The notes below the pieces were generated by a model. It saw only the letters and a list, made by a program, of their open reading frames with translations. It did no database searches and had not been told where the DNA came from. 64,000 nucleotides of DNA from Anaeramoeba flamelloides. Its lineage: Eukaryota > Metamonada > Anaeramoebidae. The DNA is taken from assembly GCA_027625915.1 (NCBI GenBank), contig JANTQA010000010.1, forward strand, positions 1,860,001 through 1,924,000, given 5' to 3'. Shown piece by piece: positions 12,464-21,909 of this stretch. How positions within the stretch are numbered: the stretch's first letter is position 1; each line of letters begins with the position of its first letter. The translations under genes and the position numbers were made by a program.

Positions 12464-12649
12464 TTTCATAAATTTTGACTCACTTTATAATGTTAATGGG
12501 AGTTGTTTTGAGGGTTTATTACAATATTCTTAACAAAAAATATTTTCAAATTTTTGGATCAGAAACAATTTTTCTAATTTTGCAAATTTTAGTTTTTCAT
12601 TTTTTCTACTTTTTCTTTGTTTTTGAAAAATTTTTCTTTTTTTTTCTTT

Positions 12650-12688
<39 letters not shown>

Positions 12689-13048
12689 GATCATGTGGAA
12701 AAAAAAAGAGATCTTCGAAAAGACAAATAATCACTAAGAAAATTGAGACTATGTAATGTCTTTGAAAATGGATTTAATTATTCATAAAAAATATTGTTGT
12801 TCAACTTTTTTTCAGTGAAAGTTCAGTAATAAAAAATGGGTAATGCTCATTTCAAAAATTGTGACTCACTTTTTTTTAGTTTTTGGTTTTATTTTTTTTA
12901 ATTTTTAATTGATCAGGCTTTTATATATTTAGAATGACTTAAAAGTGAATTAAAAATCATATTTAGTTATTAATTGTTCTTGAATACTAAAGAATAATTT
13001 TTCTTTTTCAATTTATTATTTCAGGTGAGTCACAATTTTTGAAAAAGA
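12464..13048. mobile_element. TIR element, family H, copy 1
   Basis: The ends carry the motif TTTTGACTCAC at 12474 and, inverted, GTGAGTCACAATTTTTGAAA at 13023-13045. A further direct copy, TCAAAAATTGTGACTCAC, lies at about 12853. The same order is found at 32470-33590, where a family C element has split it. The open frame at 12475-12684 ends in a poly-Phe run over a T tract and is not a gene. Confidence 0.55.
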
Positions 13049-13639
13049 GTTTAGTTTGATTTTCTATTTTTTAAAAGTTAGAAAAAAATTCCAAAATATG
13101 TTTTTCGTTTCAAACTCTAACAAAATTCTAAACTCATTAAACACTAAGAAAAAGGAATTTAATTATTTGAAACAAAATTCCCTGTTTAGAGTAGCCAAAA
13201 AAAAGGAAAATTTTCACTTTTTTTACCAATTCCAAATTAGATACTATCACCATATTTTTTAGTATGCAAATGCTACCACATTCAGATAATTGCACTTTAC
13301 CCATTGGAATTCAAATATAATATGTCTTGTAATTCATAAAACAAAGTTTAACAGTTCAAACCTGAGACTAGGTGTGTCAAAAAAAAAAAAATAATATGAA
13401 TTTAGAACTATTATTAGGTATTTATGAAGTAACAATAGTATAAATATACAATTTATTCCTAATTTACTATTTTAAAAACATTCTAAGAACAAACTTTATG
13501 CTTTTGATAATTTTTAAGATTTATTCAAATGAAATCCATTTCATTATTCAAGCTTCTTATTCGAATCTTTAAACATTTGTTTTTTTTTTCCAAAAACAGT
13601 TTTTATTGATCACAAAAAAATGTATTTTATTTTTCAATT
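13049..13639. other. AT-rich non-genic stretch
   Basis: Nothing recognisable. The frame at 13056-13262 is Lys/Phe/Asn-rich with no domain. Confidence 0.4.
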
Positions 13640-14310
13640 AACAAAATATTGAATTAAAAACAATAAAAATTTTTTTCAAACATTCTAACTTTGAAAAATG
13701 TGATCAGTAATTGTTTTCCTCGGATCAATTTCACTTTCTCTTATGAACAAGATAATTATCTTTAATTTTTTTTTTTTTTTTTTTGATATTATTAATAAAC
13801 AAGATTCAATATCTTTATTAGCCCGAGTGAATAATAAAAATATTTTTGAATCTTTCTAAAAAATTTCTTGTAAAAAAATTTAGGAATTTTGGGAAGTGCC
13901 GCCAAGTGCCGTAGAGTGCTGTTGAGTGCCTAGCTTTTCCAAAATTCAAAAGAATAGCGAAAAATCAAAGATTTTACTCAATTCTTTTAAATTCGGGAAG
14001 TGATAAAGTCTGCTTTTCCAAAATTTGAGAAATAAAAAGAAAATTTTTGAAATTTTCATTTTATTTCTAAAATTAAAAAAAAACTAACATCGGCTTTCTT
14101 GAGGTTTTCTGTTTTATTCTGAAAATCTATTGATTTTCGTTAGGTTTTTTTTACTTTTCTGAAATAAACCGAAAATTTATTAAAATTTTCTGTTTATTTC
14201 AAAAAGTAAAAAAAACCTAGAACACTTCCAAAAGAAACAAAAAATTCAAGAAAAGTTAACGACAAGCAAGAGGAATTACGAACTCCCCCCTTAAAGAACA
14301 AAAAAAAGGG
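13640..14310 (+). mobile_element. LINE-B 3' fragment, copy 4 (plus strand)
   Basis: This copy shows the 3' UTR in the forward direction: GTGCCGTAGAGTGC and TGAGTGCCTAGCTTTTCC, two AATTCAAAAGAATAG-type repeats, then CTGTTTATTTCAAAAAGT and AAAAAACCTAGAACAC. It ends with CAAGAGGAATTACGAACTC, then CCCCCTTAAAG and an A run at 14299-14308. It fixes the family's true 3' end. It lies just past the 3' end of the convergent N/Q-rich gene. Confidence 0.6.
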
Positions 14311-14329
14311 GAAAATTTGTTAAGTTTTA

Positions 14330-14778
14330 TTAAATTTTTGTGATTTCATTTATATTCTTTGTTTCTGTTCCTTGCTCTATATTTTGTTTTTGTTCTTGTT
14401 TTTGTCCTTGTTCTTGTTTTTGTTTTTGTTTTTGTTCTTGTTCTTGTTTTTGTTTTTGTTTTTGTTCTTGTTCTTGTTCTTGACGTTGTTCTTGTCCTTG
14501 TACCACCTCTTTTATTTGAATATTTTCAATTTCAATTTCATTATTTTGTTCAATCTCTAGCACCTTTTTGATTAAATTAAAAGTTTCTTTTGATTTGCTT
14601 TTTTGCTTCTGTTGTTCGATTCGTTGTTGATAATGTAAGTTTAATAATTGCTGTAAATCATGATATCTTTTGCATTGTTGTTGGTGCAATTCTTGTTGTT
14701 GTTTTAAAAGTAATAGTTGTAATTCTCGAATATACTGCAATTCTGATGAATTTTGGTTCTGATTAATTATCTTATCAG

Positions 14779-14815
<37 letters not shown>

Positions 14816-16174
14816 TTCGGTATTTTGTTTTTGGTTAAGATTATCTTCGAGAGAGGGTATATATAAGGGTTTTAAAACGGGTGTAATTGTTTGTAACATC
14901 TTACTGTGTAATAAAGGGTATTTTGGATCTGATGGATAAACAACATTAGGATTGTTACTTTTCAAATTCTGGGGAATTAATGCTGAATTGGAAATATGAT
15001 TTGAATAAGAATTATAATTAATATTCTGGCTATTCAAATAATTATTATAATTATTATTATTCGGGAAATACAAATTGTTTGTTGTAAGGAATTGTGGGTT
15101 TGTTCCTGTAAATTGGTGTTTCAAATTTTTTTTTCTTATAATTATTCTTCTTCTTTTCTTTTTATTTTTACTATTACTATTATTATTTAAATAACAAGGG
15201 AAAGGTAGGTGCGTTCTTGAATTGTTATTCGAATGATTAAAATAATTATTTTTCTTGTGGATTATGAAATTTTTATTTCTTTTATATTCGCCAATACCAG
15301 AAGACAACTCCTCGTCTTCATTGTCATCATCACCAGAAGTGAATTCCGAATTTGAATTGAAAAAGGAATTTGAATCAGATCCTGTGTTCGTGTCTGTTTC
15401 TATTTCCGTTTCAGAATCAGAATTTGAAGTGGATTCGAAACTTGCATCGGAGTCAACAGAACTTAAATCAGAATACAATTGTTGTTGAGGGTAAGGATTA
15501 TAATTTCTCAAGTATTTTTGTCGTTCTTGGTGTTCACTTCTTTCAGGATTTCTTATTTCAGGAGTTTCCCAAAACTCAAAGCCACGCTGGGTATTGGAAT
15601 TGGAATACAGATCTGTTCTGTCTTCAACGTTTGATCGAGATCCTCCCTGGTGCCTTCTTTTTCTTTTAAATTTTGATTTCTTTCTTTTTTGTTTCTTATT
15701 TGGCTGTGATCTTGTTTTTTGTTTCTTTTGGAAGAATTCCTTTCGAGCCACATTGTTTTGAATCCCTTGGTCATTAAAATAAATCTGATTTGGGTTTAGA
15801 TGTCCAATTTTTTGTGGAAGATTATTCTTGTTAACAAGCTGATAATTATATAAATTTGGGTTGACGTTTGTGTTTATCATTGGGCTTGTGTTTGGATTAA
15901 TGTTTGTGTTTGTGTTAATATTAAACGTTGTGCTTTTATTGGTTTGTAGTGCTTCTTTAGAGCTTTTGTTTTGGGTTTTTGCTAGGGTTGTTTGTGTTTT
16001 TTGTTGACGTTGCAAGAGTTGTGGTTGAGATTGTTGTAGGTGGCCAGAAATAACCCGATTTTCTTGTGATTCTTTCTGGAAATGATGAAGGTTTGTGTTA
16101 TTTTGGAGTGTTTGTTGGGAATAAAGAATTGTGTTTTGGTTATTGGTTTGTGGTTGGAAGTTTTGACCATTCAT
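14330..16174 (-). CDS. Asn/Gln-rich low-complexity protein of unknown function
   Basis: A single open frame of about 614 aa from the ATG at 16174 (MNGQNFQPQ). The frame extends upstream only through a poly-T tract read as Phe, so I place the start downstream of it. No catalytic or binding domain is recognised. Features in order: an N/Q/T-rich N-terminus; a strongly basic stretch (KKQKTRSQPNKKQKRKKSK, RKRRHQGG) that could be a nuclear-localisation or nucleic-acid-binding patch; a Ser/Asp/Glu-rich acidic stretch (DSETEIETDTNTGSDSN, GDDDNEDEE); a second basic patch (KNKKKRRRIIIRKK); a run of about 12 Asn; a Gln/Leu-rich probable coiled coil (LLLLKQQQELHQQQ); and a C-terminal Glu/Gln/Lys repeat. 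Prion-like regulatory or RNA-granule proteins look like this, but that is inference. A short upstream first exon is possible. Confidence 0.7.
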
Positions 16175-16722
16175 ATTCGGATTTATTGAACAAAAAAAAA
16201 AAAAAAATAATACTCCAAAAAATGACAAATAGTTGGTAATTTATTATGTTATTCAAATTTTTACAACAGTAGTTCGATAATTTTTTAAAAGTTGCTTTAT
16301 TTGAGATTCTCAAAACTGATAAATGCAAATAAAAGTCAGAAAATTTTTACTTCGTTTCTCTTTGTTTAATTTTCAATAAACACAGAGAAAGCCTTTTATA
16401 GATATAAATATAAAGAAACTTTGTAAAATTAGATGACTTTTCAAAAAACTCTTGGTAAAGAACCGTTTTGAAAGTCGAGTTTTCTAATATGATCAAAGGA
16501 AAAAGAATAAGCGATTTTTTCATATTTTTTGTGAATTTTCAGTAGTTATTGGAAAGATCATAAGCAATTAAAACAAGAGGTTTTAACGTCATGAGAAACA
16601 AACCTGAACAGTGACCTGGACAGGAACGGGAATGGGAACATAGATAAAAACCATTTCATTCCAAAACTTGAGCTCACCCCAAAATAATTCTTTTATTTAA
16701 GAATCGAGAGAAAAGTCAATAA
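16175..16722. other. Region upstream of the N/Q-rich gene with a GC-richer patch
   Basis: The patch at 16590-16680 is clearly less AT-rich than its surroundings. On the minus strand it reads MVFIYVPIPVPVQ, followed by GTCACT. This could be a small first exon of the N/Q-rich gene, but I find no convincing acceptor, so it stays unassigned. Confidence 0.3.
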
Positions 16723-17016
16723 ATGAAGGTATTTCAATTTTATGAAAATTATCATGGTAATAACTGGGGATGTATCACATATAATTATTTAATCCCGGCC
16801 TTTGTTTATTATTCTTATTATAGATCTAATGAAAGGGTGATAATTGTGCCAAGAAAAATAATTAATGGAAATATACATAAATTCCGAATTCATTCACCCC
16901 TATCAGCTTTGCAAACTTTAATAGAGGCAATAACGAAATTTCTAATATTTTTGAAAAAACTTGCTAAACAAATGAAGCAGCTTCTTGATATAAAAAAAGG
17001 TACTTTTCGGGCTTGA
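16723..17016 (+). CDS. Hypothetical small protein, possibly an exon
   Basis: A 97-aa ATG frame (MKVFQFYENYHGNNWG) with more mixed composition than chance frames here: two Trp/Gly-containing stretches, several Pro, and a C-terminal helical Leu/Lys segment (FLIFLKKLAKQMKQLLDI). I recognise no family. It could be a small gene, a 3' exon, or coding debris. Confidence 0.25.
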   Translation: MKVFQFYENYHGNNWGCITYNYLIPAFVYYSYYRSNERVIIVPRKIINGNIHKFRIHSPLSALQTLIEAITKFLIFLKKLAKQMKQLLDIKKGTFRA

Positions 17017-17171
17017 GAAAATAAGAAATAAATCTTCTACAAATTTAATCTTATATACATTTAATTATTTTTTATTTATTTATTACTTTTTAAATTCTAA
17101 ATCAAAGTGATACATTATATTTCTTTTTTAAGTTAATACTAATATAGATTTTATTTTGGGTATTAAATATA

Positions 17172-17715
17172 AACCCCAATTCAAACTTTTTAACACCCCA
17201 AAATTCAATTTTTGAAAAAAAAAATCTTCTTTAATCAATTCTAGAAAAAATACCAAATTAGAACTATTCGATAAATGAAATATTAACACTTGTTTATAAA
17301 TTACAATATTCATAAAACATAAAAAAAATAATTGTCAATTCTAATAAATTATCTATGTGTTGCAAAATTTTGGAGAGGGTAAAACAAAACAAATGTATTT
17401 GGTAAATTTGTTGAAATTCTATTAGGAATATTGATCAATCGATTGAATGATTAGATACCATCAACTAATTTTATTTGAGTTTTTAAATTTTGAAATAACT
17501 CAACTTTCACTTAATATCAACTTTTTGAAAAATTTATTTGAACGAAACGGATTAATTAATTCAAAAAATGAAATGAAAAAAAAAACAAAACGAAAAAATG
17601 TTTTTCATATTTTACAAAAATCAAAATTATTTCCAAATTTGAATGAAATTGGGTTATTATATGATTGTTTGGAGTGTTTAAAATACGTGGAAAATATCGA
17701 ATTTTATTTTATTTC
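17172..17715. mobile_element. TIR element, family C, copy 1
   Basis: The left end TA-AACCCCAATTCAAAC matches the family terminus AACCCCATTCCAAAAATT. The interior shares the TTGATCRATCRA motif (about 17431) and the TTTGTTGAAATT block with the copies at 27016-27569 and 32764-33295. The 99-aa frame at 17447-17746 lies inside it and is not kept open in other copies, so I treat it as chance. Confidence 0.55.
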
Positions 17716-18501
17716 GTTTACTCAATCAACATTACAAAACAAATAAAACAATTATTATTAGTATTTTAATATTTTTTTTATTTTTTTAAAAGGATTGGAC
17801 TTTAGATATTTCATAAAAGTATACATTTCTCTATTTTTTTAAAATTAGTTTTTTTTGTTTTCTCATCAAATGAAAAAATATTATAACCCTCAAACCTTGT
17901 ATTTGTTACAAACCAACCAAACCTCAAGAACTTAAATCAAAATGTAAAAATTTCAAGAAAAAAATGAAAAAAAAAAAATCGAAAATAAGACACAAAGTGA
18001 AAATTCTAAGAATTTTTGGACAATTTTTCTCTCCTTGATCAACTCAAACTTAACCAAAAATAGTAAGTAAAAATCATTCAATAATTATATTTTTATACAT
18101 GTGAATATTAAGATGTGGATAATCACCGACCATTCTTTTTTGTTCTTTCTAAAATAATTAGTACTATTAATAATCACAAAATTTAACAAAATTTTCATTC
18201 AGTTTTTAAACGAAAAAAAAATCATCAAAGTAACCAAAACTGATAAAGGATTTAATAATAACTGTACCAATTTTTGAATTAAATAATATAAATTAGACTT
18301 GGATCTTTTTTATGATTTTTAATAAAATATGAAATAACATTTAGTTTAAATTAATTTTCCATCAAAGAGTATATAAGGATTATCCTAATTCATTTGTTTA
18401 CAGAGGATTTAAAGATGATATTTAAACAAATAAAAACAATTTAAAAGAATTCTAATTGGGTAAATTCTAAATATTTTAAATATTATTTTTTTTTCAAGTA
18501 T
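17716..18501. other. AT-rich non-genic stretch
   Basis: No genes or clear repeat ends seen. Confidence 0.4.
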
Positions 18502-19254
18502 TTAAGGGGTTAGTATTTACCAAGAAGCCTACAATCAATAAATTTTGTTATTTTGCCTAGCTAAATTAGTGATAAATGGTTGGAATGCCTCTAAAAATTC
18601 GATTAGTCAAGTAGTAATATTGGTTGATCTCATTAATTAAAAATGATCTATGTTTTAGTTCAAAAACCCCAACAATTTCAGAAAAAAATATGTATTTCGT
18701 CCACAAATTTCAAGATTTAATTATCAATATTTAGTCTCCAAAGTTGCAAAATATATTTCTTAAATTTGTGGCAAAATATAGATAAGTTTCTAAAAAAATT
18801 CTTTTTTGTTAAAAAATTTAATAATTAACCAATATTTTTTTAACAAATTATTTCTATAATATTGGTAATATATTGATTTTATAATTAACTTTATAAAAAG
18901 GAAACAAAATGAATCAGTCTTTGGGTTTTTAGATTGATTATTATTGAGTTAATCTTTGAAATTCAAAAATTGGAAATATAATTACTTTTGGAAGTTCTAA
19001 ATATGAATTATTAAATACTGGAATACTATTTTTGAAGTTTCAATTTTTAGATTTGGTAAAGGAATGAAAAAAAAATTTTTCAAAGATGAAAATTTTTAAT
19101 AGTGATCATTAGTAAAAATGCAATAATTTATTGTGCAATAAGATTTATAAAAAATTTTTTAGTACTATTTGTGCTATTGTACACTAATACTATTTATGCC
19201 CAATTTCAACATACTTTGATTATAGTGAAATCTATTGTGGCACTAATCCATTAA
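18502..19254. mobile_element. TIR element, family E, copy 1 (complete, about 750 bp)
   Basis: The left end is TTAAGGGGTTAGTATTTACC; the right end is CACTAATCCATTAA, an imperfect inverted match. It aligns along its length with the larger copy at 40110-42423 (for example GATTAGTCAAGTAGTAATAT and AGTCTTTGGGTTTTTAG). It therefore shows what that copy looked like before element F entered. No coding frame. Confidence 0.6.
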
Positions 19255-19277
19255 TTGAAAATTAAAAAAAATTAATA

Positions 19278-19474
19278 CAGTCAGTTTCACTTTTAAGGCA
19301 CAAACTTTCAACGAAATTTAAGACACAAAAAAAATCTCAAATTAAGGCACAAAATTCAAATTCTAGTAAATATAAATTGTAAAAAATAAAATTCCAAATT
19401 TTGTGCCTTAATTTGAGATTTTTTTGTGCCTTAAATTTCGTTGAAAGTTTGTGCCTTAAAAGTGAAACTGACTG
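19278..19474. mobile_element. Palindromic MITE-1, copy a
   Basis: A 197-bp foldback element: CAGTCAGTTTCACTTTTAAG at the left, its reverse complement at the right, TA at both sides. The two ~85-bp arms nearly meet. Each arm carries three spaced GGCACAAA-type motifs (here GGCACAAA, GACACAAA, GGCACAAA). The TA duplication is the Tc1/mariner hallmark; no transposase is encoded. Confidence 0.8.
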
Positions 19475-20280
19475 TATGTAGTCAAAATTTTGTTATTTTG
19501 AGGGTTATTGGGAATTTTTGATGAAAAAATTTAGTCAAATAAAAACTTTTTGAAATTCTGGAAACAAAATATGGAATAATTAAAACTCTGATGATTTTTC
19601 TTTTTTTTTCTACTTTATATGATATGAAGTAAAATTATCAATCTGCCTCCAATTCAAGAAAATTTCAAACTTAAGTGGGATGTCATTGATCAGTAAGAGG
19701 ATTTTGAATTTTCCAAGCTTTTATATGGAATATTCTGAATTTGGAAAGAAGAAAATTCAAAAATACCAAATTACAAAAAATTTCCAACTTAAGTTTAAAT
19801 TTTTATTCTATTCAAGATTTCTTGGATCAAGTGTTGTTTAAAGAGAATAAATAAGAGATTAGTCTTAAAAATAATATTCTCGTATCACTTATTACAGATA
19901 GTCCTTAAGGTTTGAATTTGCAAAAAAAAGAGACCGAAAATAATTCACTTTTCTCATTTTAGATTTGTGAAAAATTTGAAAACAAAAAACAAAAAATAAC
20001 CAGGGAAAATCCTATGAAAAAAGTGAGATAAAACAGAAATAAATTCTTAAAGTCACCCAAAATCAAAAATAGTGATAAAAAATTAAACAATGAGAATAAG
20101 GCTTCAAAAATTTGTCGGCGATCTAACTCTCCATAGTCATAAAAAAGGATCAGACTTGGACATTTAGAGAAAAATGAATAATTCTCTCTTTTTGAGAACA
20201 AAAAACACTAAAAAATATAATTAGAGAAACTCCAAACTCAAAAAGTAAAACAACAACTGGTACCTCAAATCTCGCCTTTT

Positions 20281-20477
20281 TCAGTCAGTTTCACTTTTAA
20301 GGCACAAACTTTCTATGAAATTTAAGGCACAAAAAAATCTCAAATTAAGGCACAAAATTTGAAAAATTTTTTTTAACGATTTATTTTACAAGAATATGTA
20401 TTTTGTGCTTTAATTTGAGATTTTTTTTGTGCCTTAAATTTCGTTGAAAGTTTGTGCCTTAAAAGTGAAACTGACTG
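20281..20477. mobile_element. Palindromic MITE-1, copy b
   Basis: The same structure as the copy at 19278, about 800 bp away. The right TA is present; the left flank reads TT, so that side of the duplication has mutated. Confidence 0.78.
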
Positions 20478-20713
20478 TAACATAATTTTTTTTAATTCAA
20501 CTAAAAAACAAAAAATCAAAAGAATATTTTTCTTATTATTCATTTTTTACCCTTACTTCAATTCCCTACCTTTTTAATTTATTTTTTTTCAAAAATTCTA
20601 AATCAAAGATCTGCAAATATTAACTAAAAAACAAAACATTTAAATTCTTTATTGTGTTTACCATTTAACTGAAGATTGGCTTGCATTGTTTAAAAAACAA
20701 GTGTAACATCCTC

Positions 20714-20714
<1 letters not shown>

Positions 20715-20789
<75 letters not shown>

Positions 20790-21010
20790 ACAAAGAAAAC
20801 CAAACAACAATAAAAAACAATAAAACAAAAAAATAACAACCAAACAACAATAAAAAACAATAAAACAAAAAAAGAAAAAATACAAAAAAAAAAAAAAAAT
20901 AACAAAGAAAACCAAAAAACAATAAAAGAAAACCAAAAAAGAACTAACAACAATAAACAACAACAACCATAACAACAATAGAAAAAAACAATAAAAGAAC
21001 AACAACAAGA
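20715..21010. repeat. 72-base poly(A) followed by an AACAAT-type low-complexity array
   Basis: An uninterrupted run of 72 A (20715-20786) is followed by ~220 bp of degenerate CAACAATAAAAAACAATAAA repeats with no guanine-rich segment. The minus-strand frames over it are poly-Phe/Cys/Leu artefacts. Confidence 0.75.
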
Positions 21011-21909
21011 CAGTAACAACACCTCGCTTTTAAGAAAAGAATTATTGTTACACGTAATTTTCAATTCTTATAAAAATCGGTAGTATATACTTGAATGAGT
21101 TTTTACTTTAATTTTAATTGTTTTATTTTTCTTTTGTTCTTTTTTACTTTTTTTTTTCTTTTTATTTTATTCTTTCCAAACAAAACACAAAAAATTTTTT
21201 TCTCACTTTCTATTTGTTCTGCTTTAACGACTTGTTTTATTTCTTTGAAAGAATTGTTTTAAAAAAAAAAAGAGATGTAATCCCAATAGGATTATTTAAA
21301 CAACAAATACCAAAAAAAAGTAACCATTTTATGTAAAAGGTGATTCTGTCTCTTGTTGATTTCTTCTCTTTGCTTCAATAAAAAATTATTTTTTTTTTCA
21401 AAATTTTGTTTTTTTTTCTTTAATATTTTTTTTTTTTTCATTTTTTTTTTTAATCAAGTTTTTGAAAAACACATTTTGAAAAACAAAATTTGTTTTTCAA
21501 ATTTTTAAGAGTTTAATTACCATAATTCGATAGGGTAATAAGTGACAAGTTGCCACTTTTCACAAAAATACACTATTGATTTTCCCAAAAAGAAATCTTC
21601 AAAATTTTGCCTTCACAAATTGTAAAACACAAAATTCGATTTTTGAGTAAATAAAAAATTTCTTCTCTAAAAATTTCTTTACTAAGGAGATCTATTGAAA
21701 AATCGAAGAGTCTTATATAAAATAAACAATGAGGAAATTAGAGAATGAGGAATGTTTTTTGGATTTAGAGAAATCTCTTTCTCTAAATTTTTGTAATTTT
21801 TTCCTCCTTTTGTCCAAGTCTGAAAAAGATGCAAAAAAAATTTATTTTTTACAAAAAAAAAAATTAATAATTTCCTTGGTTTTTCAAACAACTCAACGAA
21901 CCATACTTT
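21011..21909. other. Upstream region of the B-box gene
   Basis: T-rich and A-rich tracts only. No gene or repeat family recognised; it should contain the promoter of the gene starting at 21910. Confidence 0.4.

Noticed and set aside
14359-14571. Plus-strand Leu/Phe/Val repeat frames
   Set aside because: Antisense shadow of the Glu-Gln-Lys repeat in the N/Q-rich protein.
17447-17746. 99-aa plus-strand frame
   Set aside because: It lies inside a family C TIR element and the frame is not kept open in the other copies.
20665-21064. Minus-strand Phe/Cys/Leu-rich frames of 73-124 aa
   Set aside because: They are translations of poly(A) and AACAAT low-complexity DNA.
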